The notes: generated by a model from the sequence alone, not told the origin. A stretch of 64,000 nt of DNA from Bog-473 sp963755495 (GCA_963755495.1 CAVWJS010000003.1:101496-165495), one strand, 5' to 3'; positions 37,256 to 45,649 are shown, counted from the first letter of the stretch. Program-made: numbers and translations.

Positions 37256-37554
37256 TCAGGCGGCCAACAAGGCATCAACAGCCAGTTGCGAGAGGAACGT
37301 GAGGGTCTCATCGTTCAACGTGATTCCAATGTCGGACGCAGCATCCCTGAGGGCGGACTTCACAATCCACACCGCCAACGGCTTTACGATTTGAGCTGCG
37401 AGGGCAACCCAGAAGCTCTTCGGGAAAAGCTCTTCAGCTCGTTGGCTGCACGGGCAAAATCCGTATGGAATGAACGATTCTGTTGCTGAACCACTGCCGC
37501 TAACCAGTTGCGGACGTTGAGCCTCCAACCGGTCAGTTGGGTTTGCTGTTGCAT
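37256..37554 (-). pseudogene. Small protein of unknown function, frameshifted
   Basis: From ATG 37554 (good GAGGGGAG site) the frame reads MQQQTQLTGWRLNVRNWLAA and FHTDFARAANEL. Near 37435 the coding-like text moves to another frame: AEELFPKSFWVALAAQIVKP, LAVWIVKSALRDAASDIGIT, ending VDALLAA at 37256. Joined length is about 98 aa. The second half is amphipathic-helical. Family unknown. Confidence 0.45.
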
Positions 37555-37565
37555 AGTCACTCCCC

Positions 37566-37742
37566 TCAGAACTTTCCAGTGGTCTGCTTGCGTGCGCAGA
37601 AGTCACAGAGCCGATAGTCACCGGTGCCCTGGATTGCATTGCCGTCTTCGATGACGCGTTCTCCCGCCGGGCAATCATCGTAAATGTGATACACCGGGTC
37701 CTCAGAGTCCGTGTCAGTGTGATAGGCGTTGACTAGGCCCAT
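37566..37742 (-). CDS. Small Cys-containing protein
   Basis: A 58-aa protein from an ATG preceded by AGGGAGGG. It starts MGLVNAYHTDTDSEDPVYHI and contains YDDCPAGERVI and later YRLCDFCARKQ, i.e. a CxxC pair plus an upstream Cys and His. That suggests a small zinc-bound fold. It is the first ORF of the minus-strand run leading to the HEPN gene. Confidence 0.55.
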   Translation of the reverse strand: MGLVNAYHTDTDSEDPVYHIYDDCPAGERVIEDGNAIQGTGDYRLCDFCARKQTTGKF

Positions 37743-37912
37743 TTGGCCCTCCCTATTCTTGAAAACCGAACGTATGTTCGATATTACCAGCGACTGTCGC
37801 CAGAGCCGCGACATTGACATTGGGCTGTGACATCACCGCTGTCGATTGGCCTTATTAGGCCGCTGAACAGCCTGAATGGGCGCAGTCGCCACCCCCAGTC
37901 GTAGGGTTAAGC

Positions 37913-38809
37913 GTGGATCAATATTACAGCGATGAGCTACTGGGGCCCCGACCTCGCTCTAGCGAGGAGATAACAGATGGCGTCTGGGGCGGAATCATTG
38001 CGCTCTTCAATTCGGCGATCACGACTGGGGCTTTTGGCATCGACTTCGCGCAAACTTGTGCCGACCCAAATGGTCAGCCCATCGGAAGCGATGTTGAGTC
38101 CATCGGACTGGCACTTCGAGCTGACATTCCGATTGTTGGGAGATGGCCAGATGCTGGAACGACTCCGGACGCTCTAAGCGCGCTCGACTTCGTTCAGTTC
38201 ATTCATGCCCACGTCGGCAAGCCGGATCAGCTCGGCTACCACCAATACTTCGGTCACCATCACCTCAGCTTTGATCGCGCCGAAGGGCAGAACGAATTCA
38301 GAAGCCAGGTCAATCGAATTTTTGCTCGCAACGGAGTTGCGTACGAGCTCGAACACAACGGGAGCATCAAGAGGATTGCAGCACCAGTTCTGGATGAGCA
38401 ACTTCAGCACCGATTGACGGCAACTGGTGACAACCTGCTTGATGACCTGATGGAAACAGCTCGAGTGAAGTTTCTGAGTCCTGACCCCGCCCTGCGACGA
38501 GAAGCAGTCGAACACGTGTGGGATGCCTTTGAGCGAATAAAGACTGTCCTGGACCCTGACAAAAGAGCGGGCACCCACCAGCTGGCTCAAGCCGCGGGCG
38601 TGGGCATCGACGAAGCGACTGCCTTTGAGACTGAAATGAGAGCCCTCACAAGTCTTGGCAATAGCTTTCGAATTCGCCACCACGAGACGACAAGGGCCGA
38701 GCCCAGCCCCGAGTTCTTGGAATATCTGTTCGCTCGGATGTATGCCCTCTTGTACCACGTGCACCCGAGAGTTGTCGGCAAGTTCGTTGATCATTCCACG
38801 TCGAGCTGA
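37913..38809 (+). CDS. Hypothetical protein next to restriction genes
   Basis: 298 aa from a GTG. The N-terminal part (DGVWGGIIALFNSAITTGAF, then GIDFAQTCADPNGQ) and middle (FGHHHLSFDRAEGQNEFRSQ, then VNRIFARNGVAYELEHNGSI) are followed by a helical region (LLDDLMETARVKFLSPDPAL). It recalls proteins with AbiJ-type N-terminal and HEPN-like C-terminal parts, but I cannot assign it firmly. The next gene, the first endonuclease, starts 20 bases later on the same strand, so they probably form one operon. Confidence 0.6.
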   Translation: MDQYYSDELLGPRPRSSEEITDGVWGGIIALFNSAITTGAFGIDFAQTCADPNGQPIGSDVESIGLALRADIPIVGRWPDAGTTPDALSALDFVQFIHAHVGKPDQLGYHQYFGHHHLSFDRAEGQNEFRSQVNRIFARNGVAYELEHNGSIKRIAAPVLDEQLQHRLTATGDNLLDDLMETARVKFLSPDPALRREAVEHVWDAFERIKTVLDPDKRAGTHQLAQAAGVGIDEATAFETEMRALTSLGNSFRIRHHETTRAEPSPEFLEYLFARMYALLYHVHPRVVGKFVDHSTSS

Positions 38810-38829
38810 TTTGGCTACGCTTTGTATCC

Positions 38830-39651
38830 GTGCCCAGTGAGTCGAATGAGGACGCCGGTGTAGTCGCTGCCGCTGGTAGCGTGGGCGACCCCACCATCGG
38901 CGGCTTGCCACCTGGCTACGTATACGGCATCACTCGTTACGCCGATGTAATTCTTGAGGCATCCTTCCCGGATCGCCTGGCAAACATCGTCACCGCCTTA
39001 GATGCGTATCACCCACATCTTGACGAGCTAATAGCTGGCGGAGGTGGTCGCACGGAGTTCACGCGGCGATTTGACGAATCACTCGCTTCGCAGACCTTCG
39101 ACGGCCAGAAAGTCTGGGGCAAACGCAACATCACTATCTCCAAATCAATTGGCTTCGATCGGGAGGAATCCACCGCCATTAGAGTCCGAGGCCATGAAAT
39201 AGATATGTTCGGTGTGCGCTCAATTGACGTTCCGTTTCCTGGAGTTGCTGTCGAGATGGAATGGAACAATAAGGATCCGTTCTATGACCGCGACCTCAAC
39301 AATTTTCAAGCACTGCACCGGGAGGGGGCGATTGCTGTTGGCGTGATTGTTACCCGAGGACCTAACCTGCAACGCCTTTTGGCGGTGGCACTCGACAAGT
39401 ACGGGCCGTCAAGTACACATTGGGACAAACTCATACCAAAGGTGAATCTTGGAGGCGGTGGCGAGTGTCCACTCTTGCTGGTGGGGATAGAGCCTGATCG
39501 CATCACCGACGTCGGTCGCACCGTCGACCGAGTGGCTGATCTGGAACAAGCCGAGGACTTCAAGCGGACCTGGCGGGACAGAGGCTATGCCCGATGGTCG
39601 GATGCAAAGCCCACCTATGACCAGATGGTCGCCGACGCTCGTCCGTTATAG
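38830..39651 (+). CDS. BglII/BstYI-family restriction endonuclease (first)
   Basis: 273 aa from a GTG. The core SIDVPFPGVAVEMEWNNKD gives Asp133, Glu142 and Glu144. This is the D-x8-E-x-(Q/E) spacing of the BglII/BstYI active site, where the last position is Gln in BglII. Downstream FQALHREGAIAVGVIVTRG and ECPLLLVGIEP also match the family (BstYI ends VPLVLIGIAP). Enzymes of this family cut AGATCT or RGATCY. It lies upstream of the RAMA and methylase genes on the same strand, with 137 bases between, so restriction and modification may have separate promoters. Confidence 0.75.
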   Translation: MPSESNEDAGVVAAAGSVGDPTIGGLPPGYVYGITRYADVILEASFPDRLANIVTALDAYHPHLDELIAGGGGRTEFTRRFDESLASQTFDGQKVWGKRNITISKSIGFDREESTAIRVRGHEIDMFGVRSIDVPFPGVAVEMEWNNKDPFYDRDLNNFQALHREGAIAVGVIVTRGPNLQRLLAVALDKYGPSSTHWDKLIPKVNLGGGGECPLLLVGIEPDRITDVGRTVDRVADLEQAEDFKRTWRDRGYARWSDAKPTYDQMVADARPL

Positions 39652-39747
39652 TCAGGGTCTCCCAGCGTTCAGCAGGTAACTGCCCTTGTTCTCGGAAGCT
39701 GACCTGTCAAGCGCCCGAGGGTCCCCGCATCCGTCGAACTTTCGTGG

Positions 39748-39771
39748 TAAGATCTACAGATCTAAGGATCC
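39748..39771 (+). promoter_or_regulatory. Cluster of RGATCY sites in the RAMA-methylase promoter
   Basis: Within 22 bases lie AGATCT at 39750-39755, AGATCT at 39758-39763 and GGATCC at 39766-39771. All fit RGATCY, the site class cut by BglII/BstYI-family enzymes. The first overlaps a possible -10 box TAAGAT (39748-39753). The RAMA start codon is 18 bases after the last site, with GGAGG between. Methylation of these sites could repress or switch expression. The regulatory role is an inference; the sites themselves are seen. Confidence 0.5.
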
Positions 39772-39788
39772 AAGCGACTGGAGGTACC

Positions 39789-40016
39789 ATGGCGAGAACT
39801 ACGGGGACAGTGTCTTTGGCGGACCTAATCAATTCCGGAAAGTTGCTTGGAGGCGAAAAGATCGTCCTCCACAGGCGATCAGCCCCGCCGATCGAGGGCC
39901 TGATACAACCTGATGGTTCAATCAAGATTGGCAAGGCCACTTACAAATCTCCTTCCGCTGCAGCCAAAGATGCGCTCCGCGTTGGACAATTTCTGGATGG
40001 CTGCGATGGCATGTAG
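39789..40016 (+). CDS. Stand-alone RAMA domain protein
   Basis: A 75-aa protein; ATG at 39789 with a GGAGG site. The fold signature of the RAMA (restriction enzyme adenine methylase associated) domain is seen: SLADLINSGKLLGGEKIVLH, then GLIQPDGSIKIGKATYKSPS and AAAKDAL. RAMA domains are usually fused to methylases or nucleases and are proposed to read modified DNA; here it stands alone. It ends 62 bases before the methylase gene, so the two probably share a transcript. Confidence 0.7.
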   Translation: MARTTGTVSLADLINSGKLLGGEKIVLHRRSAPPIEGLIQPDGSIKIGKATYKSPSAAAKDALRVGQFLDGCDGM

Positions 40017-40078
40017 AACGACTTGGCGATCGCACATTGGCCGACGTTCGAGACAATGGATAGCAGGGAGAACCGAGA

Positions 40079-40717
40079 GTGACACTGACGCAAGAATCGG
40101 TTGACGTATGGGACACGTTGACTTTGGACCACATCGGAGCAAAGAAGCGATTCGGAACTTTGCTTGCCGATCCTCCATGGCGTTTTCAGAATCGCACTGG
40201 CAAGGTTGCGCCTGAGCACAAGCGCCTTTCGCGCTACGACACACTGTCGGTCAGCGAGATCGCTTCTGCGCCCGTGTCGGAACTCATGGCAGAACAGAGC
40301 CACTGCTACCTCTGGGTGCCCAATGCACTTCTAGCTGAGGGCTTGGAGGTGATGGAGGCCTGGGGCTTTACTTACAAGGCGATGATCGTGTGGGCAAAGC
40401 GTCGAAAGGACGGCGGTCCCGATGGTCGAGGCGTGGGGTTCTACTTCCGAAATGTTACCGAGCCCATTCTTTTTGGTGTCAAAGGCAAACTTCGGACGCT
40501 TGACGCCGGCCGTCGGCAAGTCAACATGATTGAAACCCGGAAGCGTGAACACTCAAGGAAACCAGACGAACTCTATCCAATCATCACGGCTTGCAGTCCC
40601 GGACCTCGACTGGAACTGTTCGCTCGTTACCCCCAACCGGGTTGGTCGGTTTGGGGCAATGAAGCCGCCGCAGATATCGTACCTCGCGGTGTGCAACACC
40701 GCGCATATGGAAGCTAG
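40079..40717 (+). CDS. MT-A70 family adenine-N6 DNA methyltransferase
   Basis: 212 aa from a GTG. The catalytic DPPW is at residues 31-34 in FGTLLADPPWRFQNRTGKVA, preceded by the family's short N-terminus. The later part has SHCYLWVPNALLAEGLEVME, WGFTYKAMIVWAKRRKDGG and the C-terminal KPDELYPIITACSPGPRLEL, LFARYPQPGW. It should methylate adenine, fitting protection of a GATC-containing site. It is flanked by two endonuclease genes, and its stop overlaps the end of the second, convergent one by four bases. Confidence 0.88.
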   Translation: MTLTQESVDVWDTLTLDHIGAKKRFGTLLADPPWRFQNRTGKVAPEHKRLSRYDTLSVSEIASAPVSELMAEQSHCYLWVPNALLAEGLEVMEAWGFTYKAMIVWAKRRKDGGPDGRGVGFYFRNVTEPILFGVKGKLRTLDAGRRQVNMIETRKREHSRKPDELYPIITACSPGPRLELFARYPQPGWSVWGNEAAADIVPRGVQHRAYGS

Positions 40718-41364
40718 ATGGTCCTATCGCAAATACTGACGATGAGGATCGGGCAACCGCCGCCATCACCGCGCTGAAGCTTCGGTGACACTTTTTCCAA
40801 GCTGGTGACCGTTGCCGTCCCAAACTTCTTCGTCGCTGGATCGAGCCTCAGCGCCCATGCCCGCATCGATCCTCGGGTCATTGTCACCATGGCGGCGCCA
40901 TCAATCACGCCGGAGTCATAGAGCGTCCTGTACACGGCTATGTCTCTATCGAGATTTCCATCCTTGGCTTGCCACTCGACGTCTATGGCAACCCGTCCCT
41001 TAACGTTGTCAACGAGGTAGCTCGCTGCACTCGAATCCGTGGTGATGGCCTCAGTCGGCGAGCCCGGAGCCCTGAGAATAAGTTCGGCGGAAAGCGATAC
41101 ATTGTAGGCCGCCTCCCGCCAACCTCGACTCCGCAGCGCGGTATTGAGGCGCTTTGCAGTTCCGGATTCGTTGCCACCTGCGGGAATGATGTCTGCATCC
41201 TCTGTGAGTCTGAAATCCTCCAAGGCACTAACGAAATCCCCAAATTCCTCGGGGTTGGTGGCGGCGAGGATGGTGCAAGCATTGCGGGTCTCGAAAAAGT
41301 CGTAACGGTCCAAGACCTCTGACGGCAACGTGTTTAGGTAGCTGCTTGTTACTGGCACGATCAC
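40714..41364 (-). CDS. BglII/BstYI-family restriction endonuclease (second)
   Basis: 216 aa. The N-terminus (YDFFETRNACTILAATNPEE) and the GWREAAYNVSL stretch are family-like. The active-site strand is DNVKGRVAIDVEWQAKD, giving Asp119, Asp128 and Glu130, the same spacing as in the first enzyme but with Asp in place of the central Glu. It ends GGCPILIVSICDRTI. Two members of one endonuclease family around one methylase is unusual. They may share a site, form a heteromer, or one may be a decoy. Convergent to the methylase. Confidence 0.75.
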   Translation of the reverse strand: MIVPVTSSYLNTLPSEVLDRYDFFETRNACTILAATNPEEFGDFVSALEDFRLTEDADIIPAGGNESGTAKRLNTALRSRGWREAAYNVSLSAELILRAPGSPTEAITTDSSAASYLVDNVKGRVAIDVEWQAKDGNLDRDIAVYRTLYDSGVIDGAAMVTMTRGSMRAWALRLDPATKKFGTATVTSLEKVSPKLQRGDGGGCPILIVSICDRTI

Positions 41365-41481
41365 AGACTATGAAATCGGAGCCGCCGCCGCTTGGATGGC
41401 TTAAAATATGCGCCGAGCAAGGCAATGTACCTTGTGCCCAAGGCTGCTATCGAGACGTAGGAACCAAGAAAGGCGGCGCAC

Positions 41482-42192
41482 ATGCTTGAAGGGTTGGTCA
41501 TTGACATTGACGGCGTCCTTTGGATCGACGGGCAAGTTTCTCCTGGTGCTGTCGAATTCTTGGAGGACATCGTTAGATCCGGAATACCCTTCTGCCTCTT
41601 GACGAATGACTCAACGACGGCGCGACAAACGAGACTCTCGACCCTGATCGATTCAGGACTGCCACTACGAGACACTCAGCTGATAACACCCGCCATGATC
41701 GCTACTGATCTGATGGAGAGACTTGGGATTCACCGAATAGACTACCTAGGGACAAGCGGAGTCGCCCAAGACCTGGCTGAAAAAATCACGATTGCGAACC
41801 AGGGCCCAATCGAGGCAGTCGGATTCATACGAGATGGTGCAAAGCTGATGGCGCTGCAGCGAAATCGTTATTGCTATGATGGAAAAAATGATCACGTGGA
41901 CAACGGCTTCTGGGTCGCCGGTTTCGAATACGTGACTGGGGTGGATTCGATTGTTGCCGGGAAGCCAAGTTCAGAGGCTTATTTCTTCGCAGCCAGAACC
42001 CTGGGCATCGATCGTAACCACATCACCTCAATCGCAATGATCAGTGATTCAGTGGATTTCGACTTGTCTGGCGCCCATCAGTGTGGGATGAAAACCATTC
42101 ATCTGTGCAACCGAGATGAGCTAGAACCAACTTGGCTTACTCATCGAACAGGTGCACTGCATCAGGCAGCAGAACTGGTTATGGGAATGTGA
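41482..42192 (+). CDS. HAD-superfamily phosphatase, NagD/IIA type
   Basis: 236 aa. Motif I is LVIDIDGVLW with nucleophile Asp8 and Asp10. Motif II is CLLTNDSTT. The type IIA cap lies between, and AGKPSSEAYFFAARTLGI plus AMISDSVDFDLSGAHQCGM supply motifs III and IV. NagD-like enzymes dephosphorylate sugar phosphates or nucleotides. It is followed after 70 bases by a sugar kinase on the same strand, so phosphatase and kinase may act on related compounds. Confidence 0.85.
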   Translation: MLEGLVIDIDGVLWIDGQVSPGAVEFLEDIVRSGIPFCLLTNDSTTARQTRLSTLIDSGLPLRDTQLITPAMIATDLMERLGIHRIDYLGTSGVAQDLAEKITIANQGPIEAVGFIRDGAKLMALQRNRYCYDGKNDHVDNGFWVAGFEYVTGVDSIVAGKPSSEAYFFAARTLGIDRNHITSIAMISDSVDFDLSGAHQCGMKTIHLCNRDELEPTWLTHRTGALHQAAELVMGM

Positions 42193-42262
42193 GGGGACGG
42201 GGATGGACAGATACGGGAGTAGTGAGACTACCCAGGGCAGAAACACGCTTTGAACAATTCAC

Positions 42263-43603
42263 TTGAAGGTAAAGGTACGCGTGCCCTCGTGCTTTCTTGG
42301 TCTTGACTGCGGAACCAGTTGGATCAAGGCTTCGCTAGTAGATATAAGAGGCAACGTTCGGTGGCAACGTACTGTTCGATCACCTCGTTTCGACTCCTGG
42401 CGTGAGGGTGACGCCGATCAAATGGGACCCTGGCTCACCGCGGCGATGGATTCGATCGAAGCCGCGGTTGCCCAGGATGGGCACATCGAAGCTATCTGCA
42501 TCAGTGCCATCAATCCCGCAATCGTTGCTTTCGACGCTGCGGACGTCCTCAATAGTTGGGGGCTCCCCTATTGGAGAATTCCTCGGATCGATCACAATCA
42601 GGTGAGCGACGAGGAGCGAACGGAAATTCGCGCAGCGAGATTATGCGACGAGGTAGATCGCCGAGGTCTCCAGTCTCCGATTATCTCCGATCTGATCGGC
42701 TACTTGAACTACAACCTCACTGGTGTGATCAGTCTAAACACGATCACAGCGAGCGAAATGGGACTGGTCGGACAAAGTGCCTGGAACCCACCGGGACGGT
42801 TCCCGGTAGTGGAGATCGGTCCTCCAATTGCCCACTGCGGCATCTTTACGACTAGTCACGACCGAGGTATTCCCGTTTCATATGGAGCGTCTGACGGACT
42901 CTCCGCCGCGGTAGGCGCAGGAGTTCGTGACACTAACGACCTCATGATCTATTTGGGCACCTTCGGAAGTCTCTTTCGATTGACGGCTCCCCTCACTGAA
43001 CTCCTTGGTAACGCCACCCCAATGAAGAGCCCCTACCGATGGCTCGTCTCAGTACCCGGACTCGGACCAGAACTCGATAGCTGGGCGAGGAGGTCATTTT
43101 CGGCGCTAACGGAAGCGGAACGGATCACAGCTGCCGTGTCGGAGGCCCTCCGCGTTCCTCCTGGGGCAAACGGTGTATGTTTATTGCTTCCTTATTGGGA
43201 CCAGAGCAAGCGTACCAACGGAGCATTCGAACTAGTCACGCCACGTGCTACAATCAGTGGAGAGCGTTTTCGTGCCCTTTTAGAGAGCCTCGGCTACTTG
43301 ATCTGCATTCAACAGCCCGATTTAGTCAACTCCAATCTTCGGACTGTGGTAGCCGGCGGTGGGGCTCGATCCCTTAGTTGGCCAGAGGCGCTAGCACCAG
43401 TCCTCGGAATTGCGCTCCATCGAAATAATCTGGCCGGCGGAGCTGGAGGCGCAGCACAAATTGCGGCGCTCTCAGTCAGCCGAACCATAGATAATCGATC
43501 ACAGGAGATAGCCCCTTTGGTTGCTCCCGAAGACGACATTCAGATCTCTCGCAACCGGGAAACGTTGCGAACAAGGTACGCGGAACGTCTTACTGGTCAG
43601 TGA
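42263..43603 (+). CDS. FGGY-family carbohydrate kinase
   Basis: 446 aa. The N-terminal phosphate loop is LGLDCGTSWIKASLVD. Later segments are YGASDGLSAAVGAG and DLMIYLGTFGSLFRLTAPLT, then VVAGGGARSLSWPEALAPVL and the Gly-rich NLAGGAGGAAQIAAL near the end. This is the usual two-domain actin-fold layout of xylulokinase-like enzymes, a little short for the family (about 480-500). Substrate unknown. The TTG at 42263 or the GTG at 42281 may start it. Its end overlaps the convergent WbqC gene by 14 bases. Confidence 0.83.
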   Translation: MKVKVRVPSCFLGLDCGTSWIKASLVDIRGNVRWQRTVRSPRFDSWREGDADQMGPWLTAAMDSIEAAVAQDGHIEAICISAINPAIVAFDAADVLNSWGLPYWRIPRIDHNQVSDEERTEIRAARLCDEVDRRGLQSPIISDLIGYLNYNLTGVISLNTITASEMGLVGQSAWNPPGRFPVVEIGPPIAHCGIFTTSHDRGIPVSYGASDGLSAAVGAGVRDTNDLMIYLGTFGSLFRLTAPLTELLGNATPMKSPYRWLVSVPGLGPELDSWARRSFSALTEAERITAAVSEALRVPPGANGVCLLLPYWDQSKRTNGAFELVTPRATISGERFRALLESLGYLICIQQPDLVNSNLRTVVAGGGARSLSWPEALAPVLGIALHRNNLAGGAGGAAQIAALSVSRTIDNRSQEIAPLVAPEDDIQISRNRETLRTRYAERLTGQ

Positions 43604-44318
43604 CAAGAGGCTTGACCACAAACTCCGCTGAATCGAGGTGGCTGCGAACAGCCTCCAGACCCTCCCTTGCAAGAAGATTTAGGTAGGAAATATCTCTCCA
43701 ACTCGAGATTTGCGGCCAAGAGCCTATTGAGGGCTCGCGCCATTGCTGCCATACGACGGGGATCTCGCCGAAATCTTCCAGGTCCAAGTAGTTCATCGCT
43801 CCGCTGTCAGCAAGATACTGAGTGGCCCCAACTTCGCGACAGATTGCGGCCATCCACTTAGAACCCTTGCCCGCCACACTTAATTCCGAGGACAGAACGA
43901 TCTTCGGTCGAAAGCCACAGACATTGAGTATCTCCTCGGCGGTACGGACACCCGCCGTCGTTAAGCTAATCAAACTCCGTGCCAGTTCGATCTTCTTGAT
44001 TAACTCCTCCACATCCGCCCAGAAGGGCGATTTGTGAAACGCGTGACGAATGGAATCGGAAACACGAGTCTCGACTGTTGGACGATCAGCCAACTGCATT
44101 TCGTTGATCTTGGATTGTGCATAGATCCCTCGACGGACCGGCAGCGTAAGCCAGAACGGCCCCTGTTGGCCATGCACAGGAACTAACGCCGTTCTATTCT
44201 GATATTCACGAGGCACGTATTGTGCGTCGTCTAGGACCACCCATATATCTGCGTTGCCGATCTTTTGCAGCACCTTAAGACGAGCAAAGAAGTTGGGTTG
44301 ATGAATAGCGACCCTCAT
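43590..44318 (-). CDS. WbqC-like family protein
   Basis: 242 aa. The family opening is MRVAIHQPNFFARLKVLQKI followed by DIWVVLDDAQYVPREYQNRT, with later LTLPVRRGIYAQSKINEM and YLADSGAMNYLD. WbqC proteins occur in surface-polysaccharide clusters and may act in sugar or amino-sugar modification; their reaction is not established. Here it sits between a sugar kinase and two unknown genes. Confidence 0.82.
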   Translation of the reverse strand: MRVAIHQPNFFARLKVLQKIGNADIWVVLDDAQYVPREYQNRTALVPVHGQQGPFWLTLPVRRGIYAQSKINEMQLADRPTVETRVSDSIRHAFHKSPFWADVEELIKKIELARSLISLTTAGVRTAEEILNVCGFRPKIVLSSELSVAGKGSKWMAAICREVGATQYLADSGAMNYLDLEDFGEIPVVWQQWREPSIGSWPQISSWRDISYLNLLAREGLEAVRSHLDSAEFVVKPLVTDQ

Positions 44319-44360
44319 GGTCGAACCGAAGCGTTGCGCGGAAAAGAGAAGCTCCTGGAG

Positions 44361-44876
44361 TCAAGCGCGGGGTATGCCGAACTGCTCATCCAGAGGTGGG
44401 TGAGAGAAATATGCGATCACATCAAACGTGGGATCTACGAGTTCAACCATCTCGAAGGCATCGCGTTCTATAAGGTTAAATCCGGGATTACCCAGATACT
44501 GTTGTTTGAATGCCTCGAACGTTGAGACGGTGAAGTCAGCATCTCCGCGCTCTTTTCTTTTCGGGTCAGGCTTGCGTAGTTTTAGCAGCTGAGCCTTACC
44601 AGCAACAGTATCGAGCGGCTGAATCTGTATTACTGGACCGGTAGGCGTGTCGTCTCGCATCGTTCCTAGTTCGGGAATCAAGGTCAGAAGACCTTCATAT
44701 TCGGAGTCAGACTGCGCGAATATGCAAACATAATTAACTGGTGCGGCCGCCTCGTTCGTGTGCTTGTCTTTGAGAAATTTTGCGTCTCGGACGATCTCTT
44801 GCGATGATTTTAATACCTCTTGCGCTGTTGTCATACCATTCTCCCTTTTAATTGTACACCTATCGTAAAATTTCAT
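44361..44876 (-). CDS. Hypothetical protein, 157-171 aa
   Basis: The frame is open from ATG 44876, which overlaps the stop of the PLD-like gene. A second ATG at 44834 has a better ribosome site (AGGGAG) and gives 157 aa starting MTTAQEVLKSSQEIVRDAKF. The middle has VNYVCIFAQSDSEYEGLLTL and later VIAYFSHPPLDEQFGIPRA. It is a soluble alpha/beta protein of no family I can name. It is coupled to the membrane protein gene upstream, so a two-gene unit is likely. Confidence 0.65.
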   Translation of the reverse strand: MKFYDRCTIKRENGMTTAQEVLKSSQEIVRDAKFLKDKHTNEAAAPVNYVCIFAQSDSEYEGLLTLIPELGTMRDDTPTGPVIQIQPLDTVAGKAQLLKLRKPDPKRKERGDADFTVSTFEAFKQQYLGNPGFNLIERDAFEMVELVDPTFDVIAYFSHPPLDEQFGIPRA

Positions 44877-45649
44877 GCGCCTGATTTTGAAGTGGATGTG
44901 TCCAACGTGGGAGCAATCGACAATCGTTTAAGAACGACATGAGCATCTTCAGTACTTGAATGATTCCAGAGATCCTCAAAGGTTCTGTTAAAAAAGCCCA
45001 CATAGTGGCCATAGTCGTCGCTGGAAGCCTCTACGAGAATGCTTGGATTGTTGTGGCCATAAGTAGTCTCTCTCGGAACATCTGGTGTCAGCCATCCGAT
45101 CTCGAGTAGTTGATCGCCGAACTTTCTTCCTCTGAGCGAATACGGGAGCCGATAGCACCGGCATTCAAAGTTCTCCGGGTAGTCATTGAAAATCAGTGTG
45201 TAGAGAGTATCCAGAGTCGTCAGGTTCCGGCCAAGCTGGTGTCCGGTGACTGTCTCAGGATGCTTCACAAGAATTTGAACGTGAGCTCCGCTGGCTCTCA
45301 ATGCCCTAATCAGGGGCAAGGTCGTCTGACCTGCGTACTCAAGCAAGTCAGCATTGATGTGTCGACATCTTTTCGCTTGAGCCAGAAGAATCGGCATAGC
45401 CGTATCCTGGTTCTCCTGCGTTCGTAGAGATGGTTTTCTCTCAATGCTCCCGATGCTCGATGAGATATCGAGAATTATGAGCAAGGTCGTATAGGCAATG
45501 ACGTTCTTGCTCAGTAGAAAGCTCTGAACTCCACTAAAAAATTGGGCCAGTATGAACAGGATTGTGGCGGCGACAGCCAAAACCGCGAGAAACCAAGGTT
45601 GATATCGCCTCTGTAATTCTCGGAACTTGTCGACTCTGGTTTGTGCCAT
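44873..45649 (-). CDS. Membrane protein with PLD-like domain
   Basis: 258 aa. Two transmembrane helices (FLAVLAVAATILFILAQFF, about 20-38, and VIAYTTLLIILDIS, about 50-63) precede a soluble domain. There INADLLEYAGQTTLPLIRAL and ASGAHVQILVKHPETV recall the start of phospholipase D-like folds, and LVEASSDDYGHYVGFF could be the second repeat. The HxK catalytic motif is absent. The stop overlaps the next gene by ATGA. Function unknown; the membrane anchor plus degenerate PLD fold would fit an effector or sensor. Confidence 0.65.
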   Translation of the reverse strand: MAQTRVDKFRELQRRYQPWFLAVLAVAATILFILAQFFSGVQSFLLSKNVIAYTTLLIILDISSSIGSIERKPSLRTQENQDTAMPILLAQAKRCRHINADLLEYAGQTTLPLIRALRASGAHVQILVKHPETVTGHQLGRNLTTLDTLYTLIFNDYPENFECRCYRLPYSLRGRKFGDQLLEIGWLTPDVPRETTYGHNNPSILVEASSDDYGHYVGFFNRTFEDLWNHSSTEDAHVVLKRLSIAPTLDTSTSKSGA

